Below, piece by piece: positions 25,066 through 34,259 of a DNA stretch of 64,000 nt. The notes beneath the pieces are model-generated. The model did no database searches, had not been told where the DNA came from, and saw nothing but the letters and a program-made list of their open reading frames with translations. This DNA is from MWCO01 sp964488865 (GTDB taxonomy: Bacteria; Myxococcota_A; Polyangia; Polyangiales; Polyangiaceae): positions 1 to 64,000 of the forward strand of contig CAZAWR010000013.1 in assembly GCA_964488865.1 (NCBI GenBank). Direction: 5' to 3'. A program made the position numbers and the translations under genes. Positions within the stretch are counted from its first letter, which is position 1. Every line of letters starts with the position of its first letter.

Positions 25066-28000
25066 ATGAAGCCGTTGCGGAACATCCGCGCGCTGTGCGT
25101 GAGCGCCATGGCGCTCACATGGGCTGCCGGCGTGTACGCCGCCGACGCACCCAAGGCCGGAGGACAGGCTTGCTGGTCGAGCGAGGCCGAGAAGAATCTC
25201 GCCTCGTGCCCCGGCTCGGGGCCGACGACCTTCAACGTTGGCACCCACGGGAAGCAGCCTCGGGTTCGGTTCAAGAGCGCGCCCGAGCAGGTGGATCTGA
25301 AGAAACGCGACGCCAAGGCCAAGCCCGGCGGCCCGAGCACGGAGATGGACTCGTTTGCCATCCGCGACCAACGTCAGGAGGCCTTGAAGCCTCGCGTTCG
25401 AGCCTTGCTCATCACGGAAATCCAGGGGCTGGAGCAACTCTTTCAGACCACGCCACGACGCGCCCCGGACCGTGTGCGGATCGCACGGCGCCTCGCAGAA
25501 ACGTACGTCGAACTCGAGAACGCCGCCCGTCGCGACAAGACGCAGGCCGAGGTCAAGAAGAACGCTGCGGAAGTCAAGAAGGCCGGCCAGGTGATGTTGC
25601 TCGCCCGGAAGAAGGCCATCTCCTTCTACAACCTCATCAAGACCCAGTACCCGTCGTACAAGAGTCTCGACGAGGTCTTGTACTACCTGGCGTACGAATA
25701 CGAGCAGGCCGAGGACTTGGTAAACGCCCGCAAGGTCTACTACGAGCTGATCCAGAAGACGCCGAACTCGAAGTACATCCCGAGCGCGTACCTCGCGTTC
25801 GGTGAGTTGTTCTTCGGTGAGGCCCAGTCCGACGCCTCGAAGTTCGAACTCGCGAAGCAGGCTTACACCGAGGTCATCAAGTACCCGCCACCGGACAACA
25901 AGATGTTCGGCTACGCGCACTACAAGCTCGCGTACGTCAACTGGAACCAGGAGGACTTTCCGAGGTCACTCACGCACTTCAAGAAGACGATCGAGTTTGC
26001 GGACCAGTACCCGACGCTGCCGAATGCCGGGCCGTTGGCCGCTGCCGCCAGGAAGGACTTGGTTCCGGTCTACGCGCTCTCGGGTCGGCCGGAAGCTGCC
26101 TACGGGTTTTTCAAGGGCCTGTCGGGTGACAAGCCGAACGACGACTCGAAGACGTTCGACATGATGGACCAGCTCGGACAGAACTACCTCGACACGGGGT
26201 ACTATGCTGAGGCCATCACGCTGTATCAGGACCTGATGCGTCGCGACAAGGGGCCCCGGTACTGTCAGTACCATGCGCGCATTTCCGAGGCGACGCTGGC
26301 CATGAAGTCTGGCAACAAGGACCTGATCAAGAAGGCGCTCGACGGCCAGGTGGCGGTGTTCAAGGAGTTCAAGGGGACCAGCCACACGGGGGACAGCCAG
26401 CTCAAGTGCGCGAACGCCACGGCCGGGTTGCTCAGTGAGACGGCGATGGCGTGGCATCTCGAGGCGGTCGGTTCGGGGGGTGTTCGAGGGACGAACGACC
26501 CGAAGACGATGGCGCTTGCGGACTACCTCTATGGGCAGGTCGTCGACAGCTTCTCGGCGCAGGACTTCGCCAAGTTCGAGTTCCCGCGGATCGCGAAGGA
26601 GGACTGGCCGACCATCTACAAGATCAAGTACCACCGTGCGGACTTGCTCTACGCACAGAAGAAGTGGGACGAATGTGGACCGGCCTTCGACGCGGTGGTG
26701 GCGGAGAACCCGACCAGCGCGGAGGCACCCGAGGCGGCGTTCGCGGCGGTGCTCTGCTACCAGAACATCTACGACGAGGAGCACAAGGGTGGGAAGGACC
26801 GCAAGGGCGGCGGTCACATGCCGGGCGGCAAGAAGGACAAGAAGGACAAGAAGGACGAGAAGGCTAACGAAGCTGACAAGTACAAGAAGAAGGACTTCAC
26901 CGAACGCCAGAAGGGCATGATCACGGCCTTCAACCGGTACGTCTGCTACATCAAGCCGGCGGACAGCGACAAGGAAGGCAAGAACCAGTACGTCGAGGTG
27001 AAGTATGCGCGCGCCCGCACGTACTTTGAGGCCCAGCACTGGGAGGAGGCGGCACTCGCGTTCCGTGATGTCGCCATCAACCACGCGGACCACGAGGCGG
27101 GGATCTTCGCTGCGCAGCTTTACCTCGAGTCGATCAACGTGCTCGGCGACAAGATCGATCCGCCCCGTCCGGACTGCTTCGACAAGATGGGTGAGGACGT
27201 TCCGAAGCTGATCGGCTTGTATTGCACGGGTGCTCGCGCTGCGGCGAACGAAGACCAGTGTGCGGTGCTCACGCGCATCCAGTGCGATATCGAGCGCCTC
27301 AAGGCCGAGAACATGGTGAAGATCGCGGACAAGGGGGGCGCAGGCGCTCTCCGGCAGTACGAGGCGGCCGCGAACGCCTACCTTGGTCTGTGGCGCAAGT
27401 ACGGTGAAGACGCGGTCAAGAGCAACAAGGAACTGCAGTGTGAGCGGCTTGACGAGGTCGTGTACAACGCCTGCAAGGCCTTCCAGGCAGGGCGCCTGGT
27501 CGCGAAGGCGATCCAGTGCCGCCAGATCCTTCTGAACCCCGACAACAAGATGACGGAGAGCCCGCTCGCGCGGAAGGCCGTGTACGAGATTGGCGGCAAC
27601 TACCAAGCCATTGCGGTCTACGACAAGGCAGCTGACTGGTACGAGAAGTTCGCGAGGGAGAAGCCGAAGCCCAACGCCAAGGAGTCCCTCGACTTCTGGA
27701 ACGAGAAGGCGGACACCGCGCTTTCTGACTCGGTCGTGCTCCGTCTGGGGCTTGGTCACGACACCAAGGCCCTCGAGAACGCGAAGCTCTTCCAGCAGTT
27801 CTTCGGCGCCCGTAAGCCTGTCCAGAACGCACAGATCGCGTTCGCCATCGCCAGCTACTACGTCGAGCAGACGAAGTGGGACGACGCCCGCAACCAGCTC
27901 ACCAAGAGCATGGCGCTGATCGACAAGCACGCCGCCTACGACGTGCGGGTGCAAGCCCATGCGATGCTCGGCAACATCTACGTGCAGATGAAGCGCGAGG

Positions 28001-28839
28001 GTAGCGCGGTTCCGGAATACAAAAAGGTCGCCGACCTGTGGGCGAACCCGAAGCAAGCGGCGGACAAGGTGATGGAGGATGCGAAGGACGAGCCCGAGTC
28101 TGGCCGGATCCGGCGCCTCGGCAAGGCCCTGACCGCCGTGGGCGAAGCCCTCTTCTTCTTCGCTGAGGAGAAGCGACGCAAGACCGTCGATCCCATCAAG
28201 TTCCCCGAGTACACGACCAGCACCTACAAGCCGAGCACGAAGAAGGTCGAGCTCATGGACACTTATGAGTTCGAGGAGGAGATGGGGAAGCGCAAGAAGG
28301 AGTCCGAGAACGTCAAGAAGCACATCGACACCAAGGTCAAGGACTGGGTCGAAAAGAAGAAGGCTGCGATCGAGGCGGCGGACCAGGAGTACCTCAAGAT
28401 CCTCAAGCTCGAGCCGACGCCTCCGCCCCAGTGGGTCATCGCTGCCGGCGCCGCCGTGGGAACGATGTGGGCCGAGTTCGTCGCCGAATTCCGTCGCGCG
28501 CCGATCCCCGCCTGGATGAAGTCCGACGACGAGTTGCGCGGTGTGTACTACCAGAATCTCGACGCCGCGAGCGAGCCGGTGAAGCAGCGCGCGAAGGCAG
28601 CGTTCACTACTTGTCTCGGGCTGTCGGTGAAGCACCAGTACTTCGACCGTTACTCGCGTTCTTGCGAGGAGTGGCTGGCCGAGAACTACAAGGCTGAGTT
28701 CCACAAGGTGGACGAGTTCCGCGGCAGTCCTGACCTCGTGGGTTCGGGACTGAACGACAAGCCGTACCCGCTGCAGCTCGGCGGCGAGCCGTACGTCGTG
28801 GCGCCCGTTGCCACGAAAGAAGAAGAGGAAAAGAAGTGA
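25066..28839 (+). CDS. large periplasmic TPR protein, GltD/AgmU-like
   Basis: 1257 residues with a signal peptide (IRALCVSAMALTWAAGVYA) and TPR or TPR-like helix pairs over most of the length (LYYLAYEYEQAEDLVNARKVYYELI, HYKLAYVNWNQEDFPRSL, AAVLCYQNIYDEE, VYEIGGNYQAIAVYDKAADWY). A Lys/Asp-rich low-complexity stretch lies at about 582-612. Size, exported nature and place directly before an AglT/GltE-like lipoprotein match M. xanthus AgmU/GltD, a periplasmic gliding protein of similar length. GGAGG overlaps the end of the preceding gene eight bases before this start. Sequence identity to AgmU could not be measured here, so the name rests on architecture and gene order. Confidence 0.75.
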   Translation: MKPLRNIRALCVSAMALTWAAGVYAADAPKAGGQACWSSEAEKNLASCPGSGPTTFNVGTHGKQPRVRFKSAPEQVDLKKRDAKAKPGGPSTEMDSFAIRDQRQEALKPRVRALLITEIQGLEQLFQTTPRRAPDRVRIARRLAETYVELENAARRDKTQAEVKKNAAEVKKAGQVMLLARKKAISFYNLIKTQYPSYKSLDEVLYYLAYEYEQAEDLVNARKVYYELIQKTPNSKYIPSAYLAFGELFFGEAQSDASKFELAKQAYTEVIKYPPPDNKMFGYAHYKLAYVNWNQEDFPRSLTHFKKTIEFADQYPTLPNAGPLAAAARKDLVPVYALSGRPEAAYGFFKGLSGDKPNDDSKTFDMMDQLGQNYLDTGYYAEAITLYQDLMRRDKGPRYCQYHARISEATLAMKSGNKDLIKKALDGQVAVFKEFKGTSHTGDSQLKCANATAGLLSETAMAWHLEAVGSGGVRGTNDPKTMALADYLYGQVVDSFSAQDFAKFEFPRIAKEDWPTIYKIKYHRADLLYAQKKWDECGPAFDAVVAENPTSAEAPEAAFAAVLCYQNIYDEEHKGGKDRKGGGHMPGGKKDKKDKKDEKANEADKYKKKDFTERQKGMITAFNRYVCYIKPADSDKEGKNQYVEVKYARARTYFEAQHWEEAALAFRDVAINHADHEAGIFAAQLYLESINVLGDKIDPPRPDCFDKMGEDVPKLIGLYCTGARAAANEDQCAVLTRIQCDIERLKAENMVKIADKGGAGALRQYEAAANAYLGLWRKYGEDAVKSNKELQCERLDEVVYNACKAFQAGRLVAKAIQCRQILLNPDNKMTESPLARKAVYEIGGNYQAIAVYDKAADWYEKFAREKPKPNAKESLDFWNEKADTALSDSVVLRLGLGHDTKALENAKLFQQFFGARKPVQNAQIAFAIASYYVEQTKWDDARNQLTKSMALIDKHAAYDVRVQAHAMLGNIYVQMKREGSAVPEYKKVADLWANPKQAADKVMEDAKDEPESGRIRRLGKALTAVGEALFFFAEEKRRKTVDPIKFPEYTTSTYKPSTKKVELMDTYEFEEEMGKRKKESENVKKHIDTKVKDWVEKKKAAIEAADQEYLKILKLEPTPPPQWVIAAGAAVGTMWAEFVAEFRRAPIPAWMKSDDELRGVYYQNLDAASEPVKQRAKAAFTTCLGLSVKHQYFDRYSRSCEEWLAENYKAEFHKVDEFRGSPDLVGSGLNDKPYPLQLGGEPYVVAPVATKEEEEKK

Positions 28840-28868
28840 GCGCGAACGTCCAACCGAGGAGAGCACCC

Positions 28869-30311
28869 ATGAAGATGCATAGGATGATCGGGTTGGCCGC
28901 TGTCGTCGCGTTCGCAGTTGCTTGCGGCGGCAGCAAGAACGAGCCACCGAAGACCCCCGCGGGACCGCCTGGCATGCAGGGGCCGGTTGCCCAAGTGGCG
29001 GCCAAGAAGTTCGAAGACGCCCTCGCCGAGATGGCCCGTCGCGACGAGAAGGCGGACTGGAACGACGCGGCATGCACAAGCGTCGCTCAGCAGTTCCTCG
29101 ATGCGGTCAAGGAGCAGAAGGAAGCGACGGGCAAGGGCTTGCCGGAGGCTTCCTACAACGCCGGGCTTGCGTATCAGCGATGTGCGAAGCACGAAGAAGC
29201 CAAGGGGCAGTTCCAATCGGCGCTGTCGGTGAGCCCAGGATTCCACCGGGCGAAGGTTCAGCTTGCGCTCTACGAGTACCGGGAGAAGGGCGATTCCGTT
29301 CTCGACCAAACGGTCACGAAGCTCAGTGACGCGGTCGTCGAGGCGAAGTTTCAGAACGTCGATGCGTTGGTGAACCTGGCGATGCTTCAGATGAAGCGCA
29401 ACGGTCCGGCGGGCGCGCCCGGCTGCACCGACGACATGGACTGCGCCAAGCTCAACGTGCAGCGTGCGCTTGCGATTGACGACGGGTACATGCCGGCATT
29501 CAACCAGCTTGCGCTGTACTACATGAATCAGGCGCGTGCGCGAGCGAAGCGTGAGGGGGGAAAGCGTCGGCGGTTGGTGGCTGCGGATACGGAGACGGCG
29601 GTGCTGAGCGGGCAGATGCTCGACTTGGCGGCGCTGGTGTGTTCGCAGGCGATTCGCAAGAACGCGAAGTATGGGCCGATCTACAACACGTTGGGGTTGA
29701 TCCAGGTAGAGCAGAGGAACATTAACGGCGCGGTGCAGGCGTTCAACTCGGCCCGGACGTTGGACCCGAACTTCTTCGAAGCGCAGATGAACTACGCGGC
29801 GGTGAATCTGTCGTTCCGCGGGTTTGACAAGGCGGAAGAGGCGTATCGGGCGGCATTGAAGATGCAGCCGAACAACTACGAAGGGCGTTTGGGGCTTGCG
29901 TTGGCGATCCGCGGACAGATCAACGACAGCAACCTGGACGCGAAGATGGCGGACGCCGATGCGGAGTTGCAGAAGGCGAAGCAGCTAGACGGGGCGCGAC
30001 CGGAGGCGTACTTCAACGAGGCGATCCTGATTCAGGAGTTCAAGGCCAAGTATGCCTCGGACGAGGCGAAGAAAATTGGCCTGTACGAGAACGCGATGCG
30101 GGTGTTCGACTCGTTCATCGGGAAGGCCGGGTCGGCGTCCGAGTACGCTGAAGCTGTCAAGAACGCGAATGAACGAAAAGACGATATGAAGAAGATTATC
30201 GACTTCATTCGTGAGGGTCAGAAGGCGGAAGCGGAGGCGAAGAAGGCTGAAGCTTCTGGGAAGAAGGCCCCACCTGCGCCTCCTGCGGCGCCTGCGGGGA
30301 CTGCGAAGTAG
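28869..30311 (+). CDS. TPR lipoprotein, GltE/AglT-like
   Basis: 480 residues. MKMHRMIGLAAVVAFAVAC gives a lipobox (AVAC) followed by GGSKNEPP. The mature protein is built of TPRs (AGLAYQRCAKHEEAKGQFQSAL; IYNTLGLIQVEQRNINGAVQAF; AAVNLSFRGFDKAEEAYRAAL; PEAYFNEAILIQEF) and ends in a Lys/Ala/Pro-rich tail. In M. xanthus AglT/GltE occupies this position after AgmU. An outer-membrane-anchored scaffold facing the periplasm is expected. ATG 28869 is used with GAGGAG seven bases upstream; a GTG overlapping the previous stop would add 11 residues. An intrinsic terminator follows, separating this first transcription unit from the next. Confidence 0.78.
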   Translation: MKMHRMIGLAAVVAFAVACGGSKNEPPKTPAGPPGMQGPVAQVAAKKFEDALAEMARRDEKADWNDAACTSVAQQFLDAVKEQKEATGKGLPEASYNAGLAYQRCAKHEEAKGQFQSALSVSPGFHRAKVQLALYEYREKGDSVLDQTVTKLSDAVVEAKFQNVDALVNLAMLQMKRNGPAGAPGCTDDMDCAKLNVQRALAIDDGYMPAFNQLALYYMNQARARAKREGGKRRRLVAADTETAVLSGQMLDLAALVCSQAIRKNAKYGPIYNTLGLIQVEQRNINGAVQAFNSARTLDPNFFEAQMNYAAVNLSFRGFDKAEEAYRAALKMQPNNYEGRLGLALAIRGQINDSNLDAKMADADAELQKAKQLDGARPEAYFNEAILIQEFKAKYASDEAKKIGLYENAMRVFDSFIGKAGSASEYAEAVKNANERKDDMKKIIDFIREGQKAEAEAKKAEASGKKAPPAPPAAPAGTAK

Positions 30312-30324
30312 GCGTGGGAATAAT

Positions 30325-30359
30325 GCCGGCCCCTTTGGAGGGGCCGGCGTGTCTTTTTT
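30325..30359 (+). terminator. intrinsic terminator inside the Glt/Nfs-like locus
   Basis: A perfect nine-bp GC stem (GCCGGCCCC with GGGGCCGGC, six-base loop) followed by GTGTCTTTTTT, 13 bp after the stop of the GltE-like gene. Confidence 0.92.
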
Positions 30360-30439
30360 GGCTTCCTTGGGAACTCGCGCTCGGACCGGTTGTCGATGGG
30401 CGCATGGTCCACCGGAGCGCAGGCTGATCCGATTGGGCG

Positions 30440-30469
30440 TTGACGGAACGCGCCGAACCGGATTACAAT
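30440..30469 (+). promoter_or_regulatory. sigma-70-type promoter of the second Glt/Nfs-like unit
   Basis: TTGACG (30440-30445), 18-bp spacer, TACAAT (30464-30469); the predicted start is about 33 bases before ATG 30510. With the terminator just before it, this divides the locus into two units. Confidence 0.7.
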
Positions 30470-30509
30470 GATACTGAAACTGCGACGTAATATTCCACGG
30501 AGACTGGAC

Positions 30510-30779
30510 ATGAGGCGAACCAAACTGGTGGCGACCATTGTAGGCTTGGGAGTCTTCCTCGTTGCTTCTGCCGCATGGGCTCAGCGAACGACAGAAGGGG
30601 CGAAGGAAGGCAAGGACACGGGGTACGGTTACGAGTTCGACGACGACCCCCTCGCGGCGGGGGGGTTTGGACCGAACGACGCGACCATCCGCGTGCGGCC
30701 CGGGCCGGTGCGCACGACGCTGATTCGGCCGCGCATTTCCTTCGTCGACAACATGTTGAAGTCGGTCGAGAACTTGTAG
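30510..30779 (+). CDS. small exported protein, GltF/AgnA-like
   Basis: 89 residues with a signal peptide (MRRTKLVATIVGLGVFLVAS, cleavage near AWAQR) and a short mature part that ends in TLIRPRISFVDNMLKSVENL. That C-terminal motif is what I recall from the small GltF/NfsF-type periplasmic proteins, and the position between GltE- and GltG-like genes fits. GGAG lies seven bases before ATG 30510. It is easily missed because of its size. The role is presumably structural in the periplasm. Confidence 0.65.
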   Translation: MRRTKLVATIVGLGVFLVASAAWAQRTTEGAKEGKDTGYGYEFDDDPLAAGGFGPNDATIRVRPGPVRTTLIRPRISFVDNMLKSVENL

Positions 30780-30868
30780 CGGGCGACAGGCATAGGCGAG
30801 GTATTGCAGGCGCCAAGTCAACGGGCGGCTGGCGCTGAAGATGTCGTTCGGTGAAAGGTCAGGGCAGG

Positions 30869-33016
30869 ATGAAGGTCACTCTCACGTTCGCATTGTACCA
30901 AGGCGATCAACTGGTCCGGCGGGAGTCGGTCACGCAGGACATCGTCAAGGTGGGCAAGGATCCCAAGAGCCACTTGCGGGTGGATGATGACCTTGCCTCG
31001 AGGATGCACGCGGTCATCGAGGTGGCGTCGGCGGACGACATCACGTTGATCGACCTGGGCAACGAGCCGGGCACGGTTGTGAACGGGGCGCGGGTGAACA
31101 AGTGCAAGGTGCGGCCTGGGGATCAGATCCAGGTGGGAGGGACGCTCATCGTGCTGGAATCGGCGCAGGACGCTGCGGCGGAGCAGGCCTTCGTGCCGCC
31201 TCCGGCGCCTGTGCAGGTTGCGCCTCCGCCGCCTCCGATGGCGAACCCGTTTGCGCCGCCGGCCCCGCCTGTGGATGCGTTTGCTCAAGGGGCTGCACCT
31301 GCGGCGGACCCATTCGCGCCAGCCCCTGCCCGGCCGGCGCCGCCCCCGTCGCCCGTCTCGAACCCCTTCGCGGATGGTCCTGGAGCGAATCCCTTTGCGG
31401 GGGCGGGTGCTGACCCGTTCGCCTTCTCCTCGCCGAACCCGTTTGCCGCTGCCGCGGACCCATTCGGAAGCGGGGAAGAGGTGGCTGAGGGCGAAGGCGG
31501 AGTGCGGTATGTGCTCACGAAGAGCGGGCCCGACGTGAATCCCGACGAAGTCGAGGTGAACGTCCCCGCGGTCGAGGTGATGGTCATGTGGGGCGACGTG
31601 GTCCTCCACGTCTCTCATCTTTCCCCGCCGAGGAGTTTCTACGTCGGTGAGGAGCAGGGGAAGAACCTATCCAGCGACTACTTCATCCCAGCGGAGAAGC
31701 TGGGCGCAACCCGGGCGCCGATCGTTTTGGCGAGTGGCGGGAACGTCGCCTTGGTCCTGCTGCCCGGGGCGAAGGGGTTTGTGGACATTGCCGGACAGGG
31801 CAAGCGAAAGATCGAAGACATCGTGGCCAGCGGAGGTGCTCAGCCCTGCGCCGAGCTATCCGGTGCGCACCAAATCTTGCTGCCTGCTGGGGCGAAAGCG
31901 CGCATGGAGATTGCTGGTGCACAACCAGGGAGCGCGCTGGTGTTCCAGGTCGCCACGGTCAACGCAGGTCGTAGGGCGCCAGCTGGGCTGTTCTCGTCGT
32001 CCAGGGACTGGTCCACGGTTCTGTACGTCGGTCTGTCTTTGGCGGTGCACGTGGGTCTGCTTTCGGCGATGGCGTTCTTCATGCCGCCGCTTGGGTTGAT
32101 GGATGAGGGAGCGATGAGCAAGGATCAGCTCTATCTGATCCAGCAGTACCTCAACGCGTCGGCCGAGCGCGAGATGGAGCAGAAGGAGACCGACCAGGTC
32201 TCGGAGGACAATCCTGACAACAAGGAAGGCGGCACTGGGACGCGTGCGAAGGGCGAGGAAGGGTCGATGGGCAATCCGAACTCGCGCGACACGAACCGAC
32301 GTTACGGAGTCGCCGGCCCGAAGGACAATCCCGATCCGCACATCGCCCGTTCGGCGGCGTTGCGCGAGGCTGCCGAGTTCGGAATGATCGGGCTTCTGAA
32401 CACGGGTGCGGGAGGGGACCCCAACTCACCTACGGCGCCTTGGGGACGAGATGACTCGTTGGGAACGGATCCGATCAGTGCTCGCGGCAACATGTGGGGT
32501 GACTCCATCGGTGACGCGTTCGGCGCTGGCGGACTGGGGTTGTCTGGTATCGGTGAGGGCGGTGGTGGTCGAGGAGAGGGCATCGGCCTCGGGTCGATCG
32601 GGACGATCGGGCACGGCGCTGGAACCGGTACGGGGCAGGGCTTCGGTTCGGGTCACGGCCGACTGGGTGGCTCCCATCGGACACGTCCGCCCCAGGTGCG
32701 CATGGGCGCAACGACGGTGAACGGGCGTCTGCCTCCCGAGGTCATTCAGCGCATCGTGCGTCAGAACTACGGGCGGTTCCGTCTTTGCTTCGAGAACGGT
32801 TTGCGCAACAACCCGAACCTTCAGGGACGCGTGTCCGTGCGGTTCGTGATTGGCCGTGACGGGTCCGTGTCGAACGTGGGCAATGCGGGGTCGGACCTTC
32901 CCGATCCGGCTGTGGTCTCCTGCGTGACGCGTGCGTACTACGGGTTGTCGTTCCCGCAGCCCGAAGGCGGCATCGTGACGGTGGTCTACCCCATCATGTT
33001 CTCGCCTGGCCAGTGA
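30869..33016 (+). CDS. FHA-TM-TonB-like protein, GltG/PglI-like
   Basis: 715-residue inner-membrane protein. N-terminal FHA domain (about 20-95, with ASRMHAVIE and PGTVVNGARV), then a Pro/Ala-rich linker (about 110-210), an intermediate domain, one TM at about 383-405 (YVGLSLAVHVGLLSAMAFF), a periplasmic charged and Gly-rich stretch (about 430-610) and a C-terminal AgmX/PglI-type domain (about 613-715; PEVIQRIVRQNYGRFRLCFE, SVRFVIGRDGSVSNV). The last is a TonB-like fold with conserved Cys. PglI/GltG has this same order. It may couple cytoplasmic phospho-signals or motor force to the periplasmic TPR parts; this is inference. ATG 30869 is preferred; an in-frame GTG at 30851 would add six residues. 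Confidence 0.82.
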   Translation: MKVTLTFALYQGDQLVRRESVTQDIVKVGKDPKSHLRVDDDLASRMHAVIEVASADDITLIDLGNEPGTVVNGARVNKCKVRPGDQIQVGGTLIVLESAQDAAAEQAFVPPPAPVQVAPPPPPMANPFAPPAPPVDAFAQGAAPAADPFAPAPARPAPPPSPVSNPFADGPGANPFAGAGADPFAFSSPNPFAAAADPFGSGEEVAEGEGGVRYVLTKSGPDVNPDEVEVNVPAVEVMVMWGDVVLHVSHLSPPRSFYVGEEQGKNLSSDYFIPAEKLGATRAPIVLASGGNVALVLLPGAKGFVDIAGQGKRKIEDIVASGGAQPCAELSGAHQILLPAGAKARMEIAGAQPGSALVFQVATVNAGRRAPAGLFSSSRDWSTVLYVGLSLAVHVGLLSAMAFFMPPLGLMDEGAMSKDQLYLIQQYLNASAEREMEQKETDQVSEDNPDNKEGGTGTRAKGEEGSMGNPNSRDTNRRYGVAGPKDNPDPHIARSAALREAAEFGMIGLLNTGAGGDPNSPTAPWGRDDSLGTDPISARGNMWGDSIGDAFGAGGLGLSGIGEGGGGRGEGIGLGSIGTIGHGAGTGTGQGFGSGHGRLGGSHRTRPPQVRMGATTVNGRLPPEVIQRIVRQNYGRFRLCFENGLRNNPNLQGRVSVRFVIGRDGSVSNVGNAGSDLPDPAVVSCVTRAYYGLSFPQPEGGIVTVVYPIMFSPGQ

Positions 33017-33033
33017 GCGACGGTCCTCGTCGC
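33017..33033 (+). terminator. possible hairpin after the GltG-like gene
   Basis: GCGACG, five-base loop, CGTCGC immediately after the stop, followed by a C/T-rich but not T-only stretch. Attenuation rather than strong termination is likely. The remaining 230 bp before the next gene show no clear promoter. Confidence 0.3.
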
Positions 33034-33260
33034 CCTCCTCTTCCCTCCCGATCTCCCTAGACTTTTCGTACCGCGTCCGCGTAGACTTCCCGCGCCTCGT
33101 GCTCGTCACGGGGTGCGTGGCTGCGTGTGACTTGCTTGAGAATTGCTTCGATGGCTTCTGGCCGGGGGACCGTGCCCACGCCGCTTGCCCTACCCCGCTG
33201 GACGCGTTGGTTCGACCTGGATCGGAGTTGCACTCTGCTCGTTGAAAGGTGGCAGGACAG

Positions 33261-34169
33261 ATGAAGCTCAGCACGTTGTGCGTGGTGTTGACCCTTGGTT
33301 TCGTGGTGTTTCTCACGGGATGCGGTCGTGAGAAGATCGAGGCCGTCAATCTGGCGAACGAAGGCACGATGCTGAAGAAGCAGGGAGCCTACGATGCCGC
33401 CATCGACAAGTACGAGGCGGCCACGCAATTGGACCCAGGGAACCACGAAATTATTTACATGCTCGCGACCACCTACCGGAAGAAGGAGGAGTGGGAGAAG
33501 GTCGCGTCGACCCTTGCGCGAGCGACGCAGGTAGCGCCGACGTATGCGAACTACCACTACGAACGCGGGTATGCCCTGGTTCAGGTGGCGTCCAAGTCGA
33601 AGCAGAAGAGCGCTTGGGAGGAAGCGAAGGAACCGCTTGTGAAGTGCATCGAAGCCGACACGCGGTTTGCACACTGCTACTTCGAGCTCGCCTTGGTGGA
33701 GTTGTTCTTGGACAACGAGCAGGGCGCGCTAGAGAACTACACGAAGGCGATCCAGCATGCGCCGAACGAGGGCTCGTTCTATGCGCCGCTCGCGGACCTC
33801 TACATCCGTCTGGACTACTTCGATCAGGCGAAGGGGGTGCTCGAGCAGGGCGTGAAGTTTGCCGCCGACGAGAGCAAGGCCAAGTTCAACATGTACGTGT
33901 TGCTCGCCAATGTGCACCAGTTCCAGGGCGACATGGCCGGCATGGTCAAGGCGCTGGAGACTGCGAACGACATCGGTGGCAAGGAGAACCCGGAAATCCT
34001 CTTCAACCTTGGCAGCACCTATGCGGTCATGAACCCACCGAAGAAGTCGCAGGCCATCCAGATGCTGAAGAAGTTCCAAGCGCAGGCCTGCAAGGGTGCA
34101 TCCGCGCAGAAGTACAAGGATCAGTGCGAGCAGTCGATGGCCTTGGTGGTCAAGCTCGAGGGCCCGTAG
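33261..34169 (+). CDS. TPR lipoprotein of the Glt/Nfs-like locus
   Basis: 302 residues: signal peptide with lipobox (LGFVVFLTGC, then GREK) and at least five TPRs (GTMLKKQGAYDAAIDKYEAA; MLATTYRKKEEWEKVASTL; FELALVELFLDNEQGALENY; LADLYIRLDYFDQAKGVL; LLANVHQFQGDMAGMVKAL). It lies in the place between GltG and GltI where M. xanthus encodes further outer-membrane components (GltH barrel, GltK lipoprotein), so a GltK-like lipoprotein is one reading; a plain TPR lipoprotein is the safe one. ATG 33261 is preferred over GTG 33249. Confidence 0.72.
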   Translation: MKLSTLCVVLTLGFVVFLTGCGREKIEAVNLANEGTMLKKQGAYDAAIDKYEAATQLDPGNHEIIYMLATTYRKKEEWEKVASTLARATQVAPTYANYHYERGYALVQVASKSKQKSAWEEAKEPLVKCIEADTRFAHCYFELALVELFLDNEQGALENYTKAIQHAPNEGSFYAPLADLYIRLDYFDQAKGVLEQGVKFAADESKAKFNMYVLLANVHQFQGDMAGMVKALETANDIGGKENPEILFNLGSTYAVMNPPKKSQAIQMLKKFQAQACKGASAQKYKDQCEQSMALVVKLEGP

Positions 34170-34259
34170 CGTCGACCGCTGGAAGGGGTCGAGCCTGGTG
34201 GCTCGGCCGAGCGTGTGGCTAACCGTCGTGATCATCTTCCCTAACCGACCGAGGGATAC

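Noticed and set aside
25966..29079. 1037-codon minus-strand frame
   Set aside because: Mirror of the GltD-like gene; low-complexity V/L/R/D composition and no recognisable fold.
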